From contig NZ_VJYB01000002.1 of NCBI RefSeq assembly GCF_030400225.1, positions 376,207 to 440,206 of the forward strand: a DNA stretch of 64,000 nt. The letters are read 5' to 3'. The DNA is from Lactobacillus sp. UCMA15818. Its GTDB lineage: Bacteria; Bacillota; Bacilli; Lactobacillales; Lactobacillaceae. Below are positions 8,422-16,495 of this stretch, one piece after another. A model generated the notes under the pieces. It saw only the letters and a list, made by a program, of their open reading frames with translations. It had not been told where the DNA came from and ran no database searches. A program made the position numbers and the translations under genes. Positions within the stretch are counted from its first letter, which is position 1. Each line of letters starts with the position of its first letter.

Positions 8422-8622
8422 CAAAATGAAAGGACTGTGCCAAAACAAACGTTTCAGTACAGCCCTCTCTTCCAAAAATGAACTTTGGAATCCGTCTAAT
8501 GCCGTTAATCGTCTCTGTAGTTGAACCCGCAAACAAGCAGGTGGTTTCTGATAATTCAGCTTCTAACTTCCTACACAACACAGGCATGTTATCTACAGAA
8601 TATTTCAAAAGCCAAGGTATAT
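8422..8622 (-). ncRNA. ssrS: 6S RNA-like (lacto-usp) RNA with its terminator
   Basis: The minus strand folds as a long bulged rod. The outer stem pairs CTTTTGAA with TTCCAAAG and TCTGTAGATAACATGCC with GGCATTAGACGGA. The interior is mostly unpaired. An apical hairpin ACCTGC/GCGGGT lies near 8530-8550. A hairpin with GGGCTGTACTGAAAC against GTTTTGGCACAGTCC (8430-8466) and a T-rich tract ends it. The size near 190 nt, position between rarA and the hypothetical-usp operon, and rod shape agree with 6S RNA; the lacto-usp motif described in this locus is, as I recall, regarded as a 6S RNA. The exact 5' end and promoter are not certain: TATATA at 8618-8623 and TATAAT at 8675-8680 are candidates. Confidence 0.65.
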
Positions 8623-8718
8623 AAGTGTTCGGTCAACCTTACATTGTGAGACAACGCGTACATTTCAGATTATGATTATATATTACCATAGGATTATATT
8701 TTTTTCAAATGTTAACGG

Positions 8719-10002
8719 TTACTTTTTGCCTTTCTGCATCTTTTTTAAGCGTCCATATTGTTCTTTCAATGCAGTCTCATAGCGCCCATTATCTTTTGGC
8801 TCGTAATAGCTCTTATTTTTAATTGGGTCAGGTAGATACTGCTGTGAAATCCAATCGTGCGGATAATCATGTGGATACAGATAATCAATTCCATGACCAA
8901 GTTTTGCAGCGCCTTGATAATGTGCATCTTTTAGATGGGCAGGGACATCACCATAGCCACCATGTTCGATGTCTGCGAGTGCTTTATCGATAGCAGTTAT
9001 TGCAGAATTTGATTTGGGTGACAGACAGAGATCGATTACGGCGACTGATAAAGGAATCCTAGCTTCAGGTAGACCGATTTTTTCAGCGGTAGTCACCGCT
9101 GAAACAGTTCTTGCAGCGGCAGGGGGATTCGCTAAGCCAATATCCTCATATGCAATAGTTAAGAGTCTGCGATTAACACTAATTAGGTCACCCGAAGCAA
9201 GCAGACGTGCAAGGTAATGAAGTGCCGCATCTGCATCAGAGCCACGAATAGATTTTTGGAAAGCTGAGATTACATTGTAATGTGCATCCCCGTCCTTATC
9301 TTGGACAAGCGCTTTGTGTTGCAAGCATTCCTCGATAATCGGTAAAATAATTTTTATTTTTTTGCTTTCATTTTCTGGTGGGGTAGACTTAACTGCTAAT
9401 TCAAGTGCATTTAAGGCACTGCGTAAATCTCCGTTTGTAGCACGACAAAGATAATTCAGTGCTTCAGATGTTACTGTAACATCAAGCGTTCCTAAACCAT
9501 TAACTGTATCAGATAATGCTCGTTCAACAGCTTGCTTGATGTCGCTTTCAGTTAGTGGTTTGACTTCAAATATTTGTGTCCGGCTTCTTATGGCAGGATT
9601 GATTGCTATATAAGGGTTCTCAGTTGTAGCACCAATTAAGATTATTCGTCCGCTTTCAAGATGAGGCAATAAGAAATCTTGTTTGGGCTTAGTTAAACGA
9701 TGGATTTCATCAAGTAAGAGGATGACTGTACCACTCATCTTGGCTTCTTCAGCGACGATTTCCAGTTCTTTTTTAGAATCGGTTGCCGCATTGAGCATCC
9801 TGAAAGCATATTTGGTTGAACCTGCAATTGCACTGGCAATACTCGTTTTTCCAGTTCCGGGGGGACCATAGAGAATCATTGAGGATAACATTCTTGCATC
9901 GACCATTCGCCTGATAATTTTGCCTGCACCAACTAGATGCTGTTGTCCGACAACTTCATCGATGTTCGTAGGGCGCATACGGTAAGCTAAAGGTTTGAGC
10001 AT
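8719..10002 (-). CDS. rarA: Replication-associated recombination protein A (AAA+ ATPase)
   Basis: A 427-residue RarA/MgsA/WRNIP1 family ATPase that acts at stalled replication forks. The Walker A GPPGTGKT is at residues 46-53, Walker B LLLDEIHR near 95-102, and the sensor region GATTENPY follows. The C-terminal tetramerisation domain includes SIRGSDADAALHYLARL and RLLTIAYEDIGLANP. Length is typical. ATG 10002 has AAAGGAG 8 bases upstream. It follows rpsD on the same strand but is separated from it by an intrinsic terminator at 10063-10094. Confidence 0.96.
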   Translation of the reverse strand: MLKPLAYRMRPTNIDEVVGQQHLVGAGKIIRRMVDARMLSSMILYGPPGTGKTSIASAIAGSTKYAFRMLNAATDSKKELEIVAEEAKMSGTVILLLDEIHRLTKPKQDFLLPHLESGRIILIGATTENPYIAINPAIRSRTQIFEVKPLTESDIKQAVERALSDTVNGLGTLDVTVTSEALNYLCRATNGDLRSALNALELAVKSTPPENESKKIKIILPIIEECLQHKALVQDKDGDAHYNVISAFQKSIRGSDADAALHYLARLLASGDLISVNRRLLTIAYEDIGLANPPAAARTVSAVTTAEKIGLPEARIPLSVAVIDLCLSPKSNSAITAIDKALADIEHGGYGDVPAHLKDAHYQGAAKLGHGIDYLYPHDYPHDWISQQYLPDPIKNKSYYEPKDNGRYETALKEQYGRLKKMQKGKK

Positions 10003-10062
10003 AATCTAACTCCTTTCATAAGTAAAGTATAGCATTATATTATTGGCTGCTGAATGATTGGA

Positions 10063-10094
10063 TTAAAAAAGCCAGACTCATAAGAGAATCTGAC
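10063..10094 (-). terminator. rpsD terminator
   Basis: On the minus strand GTCAGATTC pairs over nine positions (with G-T pairs) with GAGTCTGGC around a short loop, followed by a T6 run. It lies about 23 bases after the rpsD stop and separates rpsD from rarA. Confidence 0.85.
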
Positions 10095-10116
10095 CAAACT
10101 GACAAAAAGCCGGTTA

Positions 10117-10725
10117 TTAAAGTTTGTTGTAGTATTCAACGATAAGAGCTTCATCAACTTCAGCTTCAAGTTCTTCACGTTCTGGTAAACGAACTAATGA
10201 ACCTTCAAGCTTGTTTTCATCAAAAGTTACAAATTGTGGACGACCAACAATTGCTTCAAGAGCATCCTTCACGATTTGCAAGTTCTTTGACTTTTCACGT
10301 AATGAAATTACATCGCCTACAGAAACTTCGTATGAAGGAATATCAACACGTTTGCCATTAACCGTAATGTGACCATGGTTTACCAACTGACGTGATTGAC
10401 GACGAGTTGTAGCTAAACCTAAACGGTAAACCATATTATCCAAACGTTGTTCCAGCAAAATCATGAAATTGTCGCCATGACGACCTTGACGAATCTTGCC
10501 AGCGCGCTTGAAAAGGTTTGAGAATTGGCGTTCTGAAAGGCCATAAATCATACGAAGTTTTTGTTTTTCGCGTAATTGCAAACCATATTCAGACAACTTG
10601 CGACGGTTATTTTGACCGTGTTGTCCTGGAGCATATGGACGACGTGCCAATTCTTTACCTGTACCAGTCAATGAAATACCTAAACGACGTGATACTTTCC
10701 AACTTGGACCTGTATAACGAGACAT
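10117..10725 (-). CDS. rpsD: Small ribosomal subunit protein S4
   Basis: A 202-residue S4, a primary 16S rRNA-binding protein that nucleates 30S assembly and acts in decoding fidelity. It begins [16 protein letters not shown] and carries the S4 RNA-binding domain ([10 protein letters not shown]...[21 protein letters not shown]) at about residues 90-150. The Cys-free N-terminus is the non-zinc type common in Firmicutes. It is transcribed alone from a strong promoter at 10901-10929 with a leader of about 170 nt. The ribosome site can be hidden in a hairpin, consistent with S4 autoregulation as in Bacillus subtilis. Confidence 0.98.
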   Translation of the reverse strand: MSRYTGPSWKVSRRLGISLTGTGKELARRPYAPGQHGQNNRRKLSEYGLQLREKQKLRMIYGLSERQFSNLFKRAGKIRQGRHGDNFMILLEQRLDNMVYRLGLATTRRQSRQLVNHGHITVNGKRVDIPSYEVSVGDVISLREKSKNLQIVKDALEAIVGRPQFVTFDENKLEGSLVRLPEREELEAEVDEALIVEYYNKL

Positions 10726-10735
10726 AAAAAAGTTC

Positions 10736-10895
10736 CTCCAATAATTTTTTTTGGAGTAAAATAGGCTTATCTACTTAGTATTCGTGCAGTTTGTTTTGCA
10801 GTGTTCACCCTTGCAGCTGAAGAGTTACTAACTGAACCGAAGAGGGCAACGAACTGTTGACGAGCTTACCGCAGACTGCTGCATATTTTACACAG
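10736..10895 (-). promoter_or_regulatory. rpsD leader with Shine-Dalgarno-sequestering hairpin
   Basis: The region between the rpsD promoter and start is about 170 nt and folds extensively. Just before the start, CTCCAA (10751-10756 on the minus strand) can pair with TTGGAG (10736-10741), the latter being most of the ribosome site. Autorepression of rpsD through its leader by free S4 is established in Bacillus subtilis; that this leader does the same is inference. Confidence 0.55.
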
Positions 10896-10900
10896 GTAGT

Positions 10901-10929
10901 AGTATAGCTAAAAATTGATTATTAGTCAA
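10901..10929 (-). promoter_or_regulatory. rpsD sigma-A promoter
   Basis: TTGACT at 10924-10929 and TATACT at 10901-10906 (minus strand) are separated by exactly 17 bases. The -35 box overlaps the stop codon of the upstream fRMsr gene. Confidence 0.8.
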
Positions 10930-11383
10930 GCTGATCACAGTGATTAAGCAGTATTTGAACTAAAGAATCCAATGTTTGTCGATCATCTTCTGTAAAACGA
11001 TTCTCACTAGGTGCATCTATGTCTAGGACTCCAATTTTTTCACCATTCTTGATTAGTGGGATAACGATTTCCGAGCGACTCGCTGCATCACAGGCAATAT
11101 GTCCTGGAAATGCTAAGACGTTGGCTACTACTAAGTCCTTTCCTTCCTGAAATGCTGTGCCACAGACACCCTTGCCAATTGAAATATGCATGCAGGCAAC
11201 TTTTCCTTGGAACGGTCCAAGAATTAATTCATTGCTTTTGTGTTCATAAAGGTAGAAACCGGCCCAGTTGATGTTTGAAAAACTATCAAAAATTAAAGCA
11301 GAGGTATTTGCTAAATTTGCAACAAAATTAGTCTCATTTGTCAGCAATGAATCTAGTTGTTGACCCAAAAGTGTATTTTTCAT
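10922..11383 (-). CDS. Free methionine-(R)-sulfoxide reductase (GAF domain, fRMsr)
   Basis: A 153-residue single GAF-domain enzyme that reduces free methionine-R-sulfoxide with thioredoxin-type electrons. The three family cysteines are at residues 64, 74 and 98 (GKVACMHISIGKGVCG and HIACDAASRSEIV), and NINWAGFYLYE is the ligand-pocket strand. The same gene (ytsP in Bacillus) sits before rpsD and opposite ezrA in other Firmicutes, so the context agrees. ATG 11383 has GGGAG 6 bases upstream; an upstream in-frame ATG at 11401 lacks one. Confidence 0.92.
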   Translation of the reverse strand: MKNTLLGQQLDSLLTNETNFVANLANTSALIFDSFSNINWAGFYLYEHKSNELILGPFQGKVACMHISIGKGVCGTAFQEGKDLVVANVLAFPGHIACDAASRSEIVIPLIKNGEKIGVLDIDAPSENRFTEDDRQTLDSLVQILLNHCDQLD

Positions 11384-11556
11384 CTTAAAACTCCCATTCA
11401 AGTTGTACTAATCTAGTGTATGTCAATATATACTATGATATAATTAAATAGATTTTAGATTGAAACAGGTAATTAGACAAGTTTTTTTGTGTGGTAGGAT
11501 TTTAGATCTTACTGTAAGGGAACAAAAAGTGTATTTTACATAGGAGTGAGGACTTG

Positions 11557-13272
11557 ATGACGTTAATTTTGAGTGCAATTGTAATAGTCGCAGTGGTGGC
11601 TTACTTTTCTTTTTTTTATTTGCAGCGGAAAAATAGTTCTGAGATTGCGGTGAAGAAGGAGCAAGTGAATAATCTTGTTGAGTCTTCAATGCATGAAGAG
11701 ATTCTTAGTACGGAGAAAATCAGACTATCTGGGGAGTCGCTTACTCAATTTGAGGAGACAAAACAAAATTATTTATATATGGTTAACCACAAATTACCTC
11801 AGATATCTGAACACCTAACGGAATTGGTAGATGCAAATACCCATTATCGCTTTTTTGAAGTTAGAAGGGAATTAAATCTCCTTAATACTAAGCTTGAAAC
11901 TGCTGTTAAGCTTGAAAAGGAAACAAAACAAAATTTACAGACATTCAAAAAAAGTAATCAAGAACATCAAAAAAGGACCAAGGAACTAGAAAAAAAGTAT
12001 CAAAATATTCGTAAGACACTGCTTGCAAAAAATTTTTCATTTGGCCCCAGTATTGATAAGCTCGAGGAGAATTTAGCTGAAATTGAAAAAACTTTTGATA
12101 GTTATAGTCAAACAACTACTTTAGGTGATTATGTGAAGTCAGCTGAGATATTGAAAATATTAAAAAAAGAGACAGCTCTGCTAGAAAATGCAATTAAAGT
12201 TATCCCCCCGCTATACCGCAGTGTGAAGAATGTCTATCCAGAACAGATAACTGAAATAAAGGAAGTATATGACAAGTTGTCTGCTGCCAAATATGGATTT
12301 ACAACGGATTTTGACAAAAAGATTGGTAACATTCAAACCTTAATTGCAACAAATATTGTTAATTTGAGCGCATTGGAATTGGACAATGCAAAAGAAACAG
12401 ATAAAAAAATTGATCAGGAAATCAATGAAGCATATGATGAGCTCGAATTAGAAATGAAGGCAAAAAGTGAAGTTGAAGATAGAGCGGAAACATTTGCGAA
12501 ATTCATTGCTCATGCAAGAAAAAATCAGCGCGAATTATTAATAGAGCTTGATCGCTTGAATCAAAATTATACTTTTAATCATAATGAAGTAGAAAATGCA
12601 AAACAACTTGATAAAGACTTAAAGGTAATTGAGCAAGGATTTGCAGACTATCAAGCAAAAATCAATAATCAGGAATTAATTGTATATTCTGATATTAAAG
12701 AAAATCAAGTTAAACAAGTTGAAGAACTCAAAAATATTGAAGAAAAACAAGCTAAGATTGGTGATGGTGTGCAATCTCTATGGAATGATGAACAAGAAGC
12801 TCATAAAGCGGTTCGCCTTTTTGATTTTGATATCCACGGTATGAAACGAGATCTTGAAAAGTTAAACTTGCCAGGATTGTCCAAGGAATACTTAGATTAT
12901 TTTTATGCTGTAAATGCTGAAATCGATGATTTATCGGATAAATTAAAGCAAGTTAAGATTGATATAGATGAAATAACCAAGCTTTTGATTGATACGCAAT
13001 CGGATTTGGATGTACTTAATGAAAAAACAAACGATATCATCGACAGTGCATCCTTAACAGAACGCCTGTTACAATATGCCAATCGATACCGTTTACGTTA
13101 TCCTGAAATTGCTCAAGCATCGGATAAGTCATATCATCTTTTCAATCAGAACTATGATTATGCAGGCAGCTTGGAACAAATTGCAACTGCCATCGACAAA
13201 GTTGATTCTGGGGCATACAAAAAAATCGAAGATGAATACTATGCAGGTAAGACAACTACGACCAATGAGTGA
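11557..13272 (+). CDS. ezrA: Septation ring formation regulator EzrA
   Basis: A 571-residue protein with one N-terminal membrane helix (about residues 3-22) followed by an almost continuous coiled coil of spectrin-like repeats rich in Lys/Glu/Leu. EzrA binds FtsZ, limits Z rings to midcell and links division to cell-wall synthesis in Firmicutes. Length is normal, and the position before nifZ-thiI and divergent from the fRMsr-rpsD genes is the conserved order. ATG 11557 follows GAGGACTTG; the preceding TTG is in frame but less likely. It is followed by a repeat-rich gap, so it is probably monocistronic. Confidence 0.93.
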   Translation: MTLILSAIVIVAVVAYFSFFYLQRKNSSEIAVKKEQVNNLVESSMHEEILSTEKIRLSGESLTQFEETKQNYLYMVNHKLPQISEHLTELVDANTHYRFFEVRRELNLLNTKLETAVKLEKETKQNLQTFKKSNQEHQKRTKELEKKYQNIRKTLLAKNFSFGPSIDKLEENLAEIEKTFDSYSQTTTLGDYVKSAEILKILKKETALLENAIKVIPPLYRSVKNVYPEQITEIKEVYDKLSAAKYGFTTDFDKKIGNIQTLIATNIVNLSALELDNAKETDKKIDQEINEAYDELELEMKAKSEVEDRAETFAKFIAHARKNQRELLIELDRLNQNYTFNHNEVENAKQLDKDLKVIEQGFADYQAKINNQELIVYSDIKENQVKQVEELKNIEEKQAKIGDGVQSLWNDEQEAHKAVRLFDFDIHGMKRDLEKLNLPGLSKEYLDYFYAVNAEIDDLSDKLKQVKIDIDEITKLLIDTQSDLDVLNEKTNDIIDSASLTERLLQYANRYRLRYPEIAQASDKSYHLFNQNYDYAGSLEQIATAIDKVDSGAYKKIEDEYYAGKTTTTNE

Positions 13273-13327
13273 GTATGCACTTTTTAAGTTAGACAGAGAA
13301 TGATGACTTGTAGAACAGAAAATCAAT

Positions 13328-13400
13328 TGTGGGGGGTGGGCCAAAAGTTAAAGTTTGGCCTAACCTCTCTATTTTTCCCGACTTATGTCATACTCTTCCT
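13328..13400 (+). repeat. Compact interspersed repeat copy
   Basis: A head palindrome (GGGGTGGGCCAAAA, loop GTTAAA, GTTTGGCCTAACCTC) is joined directly to the last 20 bases of the family tail (GACTTATGTCATACTC); the middle of the tail is missing. It ends exactly where the 120-bp tandem repeat starts. It probably terminates ezrA. Confidence 0.75.
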
Positions 13401-13687
13401 CAATTTATCTTAGTGCTCAAGAGCTATTCGATGATGATCACACTCAGATTTAAACGTGTTCACATCATCAACTCTTTGCGCCTAAACAAATTGCACACAA
13501 CCACAATCAGGTTGCTTTAGCAATTTATCTTAGTGCTCAAGAGCTATTCGATGATGATCACACTCAGATTTTAAACGTGTTCACATCATCAACTCTTTGC
13601 GCCTAAACAAATTGCACACAACCACAATCAGGTTGCTTTAGCAATTTATCTTAGTGCTCAAGAGCTATTCAATGATGATCACACTCT
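13401..13687. repeat. Tandem 120-bp repeat, about 2.4 copies
   Basis: Units start at 13401, 13521 and 13642, so periods are 120 and 121 bases. The first two copies are identical apart from one extra T, and the third stops after about 46 bases. Each full unit holds two inverted structures: GATGATG...CATCATC, and a nested pair, AAATTGC...GCAATTT around CAACC...GGTTG. Near-identity implies recent duplication or active homogenisation. There is no credible coding frame or SD site. It lies 110 bases before nifZ. Confidence 0.92.
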
Positions 13688-13798
13688 GTTTTCTAAATAT
13701 TTAAAAATTAACTTTGTTTTCAGCAGTATATATTGTAAAATAATTTGCGAGTTTTATTTAAAAAAAAGTATAAATTTTTTGGCATAGGAAGGATAGAA

Positions 13799-14947
13799 AT
13801 GATTTATTTTGATAATAGTGCAACAACTAAAGTTGCACCTCAAGTATTGGAGACCTACAGCAAGGTCAGCAAGCAAATCTGGGGAAATCCATCTTCACTC
13901 CATGCTTTAGGTGAAAAAGCATTTGGTTTATTGGAGCAAGCAAGATCACAGATTGCAGAATTAATGGGTGTCGAACAAGATGAAATCTTCTTTACAAGTG
14001 GTGGTACTGAAGGTGATAATTGGGTCGTAAAGGGGACAGCAATTGAAAAACGGATGCATGGTAAGCACATAATTACTTCAAGTGTTGAGCACCCTGCTGT
14101 GCTGAATTCAATGGCGCAATTAGAGAAGTTAGGCTTTGAGGTCACATACTTGCCAGTTGACGAAAACGGCCGGGTTTCTGTTGCAGACTTGGAAGGAGCA
14201 ATTCGATCAGATACGATTTTAGTCTCAATCATGGCTGTTAATAATGAAATAGGAGCAATTCAGCCGATTGATGAGATTGCTGCTGTGTTGAGAGCTTATC
14301 CTAAGATTCATTTTCATATTGATGCAGTTCAGGGTATCGGTAAGGGAATCCAGCAGATGATTATGAATGAGCGCGTTGATTTTGTAACATTTTCTGGGCA
14401 TAAGTTCCATGCTCCGAGAGGAATCGGGTTCATGTTTAAACGTCGCGGACGTAAACTGGCGCCATTGATGAGTGGCGGGGGACAAGAGAAAAACCTGCGT
14501 AGTGGAACGGAGAATCTTCCTGCAATTGCGGCAATGGCAAAGTCCTTACGATTATTGTTAGAAGAAGAAGAAAAAAAGGTGCAAAAGCAGTTTGAAATAA
14601 AAAAATTTATTTATGATTACGTCACTAAATTCCCTAAAGTAACGATGTTTTCACAAATGACATCAGACTTTGCACCGCATATTCTCTGCTTTACAATTGA
14701 TGGTGTTCGCGGAGAGACAATCGTACATGCCTTTGAGGAACATGAAATTTATATTTCAACAACGAGTGCATGTTCTTCCAAGAAACATGTTGTCTCAGGA
14801 ACACTGAATGCAATGAATATTCCTGATAAAATTGCAACGTCAGCAATCCGTATTAGCTTGGATGAACATAACAGTTTGGCAGAAGCTCGAGAATTTGTTG
14901 GCGTTTTTGAACAATTATATCATCAGTTTGAAAAGATTAATTCGTAG
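13799..14947 (+). CDS. nifZ: Cysteine desulfurase, NifZ-type (NifS/IscS family)
   Basis: A 382-residue PLP enzyme that takes sulfur from cysteine as a persulfide. It begins MIYFDNSATTKV. The PLP lysine is Lys202 in SGHKFHAPRG and the persulfide cysteine is Cys325 in STTSACSSKK. The adjacent thiI 20 bases downstream indicates the dedicated sulfur donor for 4-thiouridine in tRNA, as with Bacillus NifZ-ThiI. ATG 13799 has AGGAAGGA 6-8 bases upstream; an extended upstream reading is not NifS-like. The symbol follows the Bacillus name; iscS would also be acceptable. Confidence 0.95.
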   Translation: MIYFDNSATTKVAPQVLETYSKVSKQIWGNPSSLHALGEKAFGLLEQARSQIAELMGVEQDEIFFTSGGTEGDNWVVKGTAIEKRMHGKHIITSSVEHPAVLNSMAQLEKLGFEVTYLPVDENGRVSVADLEGAIRSDTILVSIMAVNNEIGAIQPIDEIAAVLRAYPKIHFHIDAVQGIGKGIQQMIMNERVDFVTFSGHKFHAPRGIGFMFKRRGRKLAPLMSGGGQEKNLRSGTENLPAIAAMAKSLRLLLEEEEKKVQKQFEIKKFIYDYVTKFPKVTMFSQMTSDFAPHILCFTIDGVRGETIVHAFEEHEIYISTTSACSSKKHVVSGTLNAMNIPDKIATSAIRISLDEHNSLAEAREFVGVFEQLYHQFEKINS

Positions 14948-14966
14948 AAATGAAAGGAAGTAAAGT

Positions 14967-16184
14967 GTGCAATATACAGAAATAATGGTTCGCTATGGCG
15001 AATTATCAACCAAAGGGAAAAACAGAAAAAGTTTTATTGATCGTTTAGGCTTTAATACAAGAGAGAGTCTGCATTCTTTTCCTAAGCTGATTATTAAGGC
15101 TAACAGAGACAGAATGCATATTCAATTAAATGATGAAGATAGTACAGCAGTGATGAAACGCTTGGGACAGGTCTTTGGTATTCAGAACTTCTCACCATCC
15201 ATTAAGGTTAAACGCGATATTGAACTTGTTAAGCAAAAGGCTGTTGAGATGATTCAAGAACAATTTGAAGAGGGCACGACTTTCAAGATTAATACACGTC
15301 GTTCAGATCATGATTTTGAACTAGACACTAATGAGATGAATGACTTACTTGGTGGCTATGTACTTGATAATATTCCAGGGATTAAGGTTCAGATGAAGAA
15401 GCCAGATATTACATTGCGTGTAGAGATTAGAAGTAATGGAATATTTCTTTCGAGTGAAACGATTAACGGTGCAGGCGGTCTGCCAGTTGGCACCGCCGGT
15501 AAGGGAATGTTGATGCTGTCGGGTGGAATTGACTCACCAGTGGCAGGCTATCTTGCTATGAAACGAGGAGTGGCAATTGAAATGGTGCATTTCTTCAGTC
15601 CTCCTTATACAAGTGAACAAGCCTTAAATAAGGCAAAAGAACTGACCTCTAAGCTTGCACCATTTGTAGGGAGTATCAAATTTATACAGGTTCCCTTTAC
15701 AGAGATTCAAGAAACGGTTAAGCACGATGTTCCATCAGGTTATTTGATGACCGTTCAGAGACGCTTCATGTTGCGCTTAACGGATCTGATTGTTCAAAAG
15801 CGTGGTGGACTCGCAATTTTTAATGGCGAGGCACTTGGCCAGGTGGCATCTCAAACACTTGAAAGTATGGTTGCGATAAATGATGTGACAACTCTTCCAG
15901 TATTGCGCCCAGTAGTTTCAATGGATAAAAATGAAATTATTGAGATTGCACAAAAAATTGATACATTTGATTTATCAATCATGCCATTTGAAGATTGCTG
16001 CACAATTTTTGCTCCACCAGCACCTAAGACAAAGCCACGTTTGGATAAGGCAAGACTCTACGAAGCGCGTTTAGATGCTGACGGAATGATAGAAAGAGCG
16101 CTGGCTGGAATTAAGATTACTGAAATTAAGAGTGACCAGAAGTTCTTGGACGAAACCAGTGACAGTTTTGCTGAACTTCTATAA
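14967..16184 (+). CDS. thiI: tRNA 4-thiouridine synthase ThiI
   Basis: A 405-residue ThiI that adenylates U8 of tRNA and inserts sulfur passed from NifZ. It has the N-terminal ferredoxin-like/THUMP region (about 60-165) and the PP-loop [11 protein letters not shown] (185-195), plus a Cys pair in [13 protein letters not shown]. The rhodanese domain of the E. coli enzyme is absent, as usual in Gram-positive bacteria. It starts with GTG 14967 preceded by AAAGGAAG at a good distance, 20 bases after nifZ, in the same operon. Confidence 0.96.
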   Translation: MQYTEIMVRYGELSTKGKNRKSFIDRLGFNTRESLHSFPKLIIKANRDRMHIQLNDEDSTAVMKRLGQVFGIQNFSPSIKVKRDIELVKQKAVEMIQEQFEEGTTFKINTRRSDHDFELDTNEMNDLLGGYVLDNIPGIKVQMKKPDITLRVEIRSNGIFLSSETINGAGGLPVGTAGKGMLMLSGGIDSPVAGYLAMKRGVAIEMVHFFSPPYTSEQALNKAKELTSKLAPFVGSIKFIQVPFTEIQETVKHDVPSGYLMTVQRRFMLRLTDLIVQKRGGLAIFNGEALGQVASQTLESMVAINDVTTLPVLRPVVSMDKNEIIEIAQKIDTFDLSIMPFEDCCTIFAPPAPKTKPRLDKARLYEARLDADGMIERALAGIKITEIKSDQKFLDETSDSFAELL

Positions 16185-16190
16185 TTAGGC

Positions 16191-16219
16191 TTGACGGTCT
16201 GATATATTCAAGCTATTAT
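16191..16219 (+). promoter_or_regulatory. valS T-box promoter
   Basis: TTGACG (16191-16196) and TATTAT (16214-16219) are spaced by 17 bases, just after the thiI stop, and start the valS T-box leader. The pheS T-box has a promoter with the same GGCTTGACGG core. Confidence 0.7.
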
Positions 16220-16224
16220 ATAGT

Positions 16225-16467
16225 GCATAAGCGAAGAACAAGAGGGTTTTGAGATTTTAAGTTTACAAGAGAAGAGGTTGTCTGCTGAAATACCTCTAAC
16301 TGATCTTGAAATTGTAGCTTGTAAGCTGTTGAGCTGAACTGGATTCTACAATTCATAAGTAAGCCTGACCGGACATGTTCGTTATCATGTAATTAAGAGG
16401 GGTTAAACGCCCAACTTAGGTGGTACCACGGTGAAAGTCGTCCTAATTTTTTTAGGAGGGCTTTTTT
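16225..16467 (+). promoter_or_regulatory. T-box riboswitch (tRNA-Val) before valS
   Basis: A classic T-box leader: stem I with GAGGTT...TACCTC, a candidate specifier GTA (Val) at 16314-16316, and the conserved T-box core TTAGGTGGTACCACGGTGA at 16416-16434. A terminator hairpin follows (GTCGTCCTAA against TTAGGAGGGC) with T6, ending near 16467. Uncharged tRNA-Val would pair with the leader and stabilise the antiterminator, allowing valS transcription. Confidence 0.92.
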
Positions 16468-16495
16468 GTTTTATAAAAAAGGAAGGACTGAGTGT

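Noticed and set aside
8354-8608. 84-codon minus-strand open frame inside the 6S-like RNA
   Set aside because: No ribosome site, and the region is better explained by long-range base pairing.
13329-13520. 63-codon plus-strand open frame across the repeat head and first tandem unit
   Set aside because: It has no ribosome site, runs through palindromic repeat DNA and has no protein-like pattern.
13401-13687. Repeat array first looked like a CRISPR array
   Set aside because: The unit is 120 bases long and tandem with no unique spacers, and no cas genes are near.
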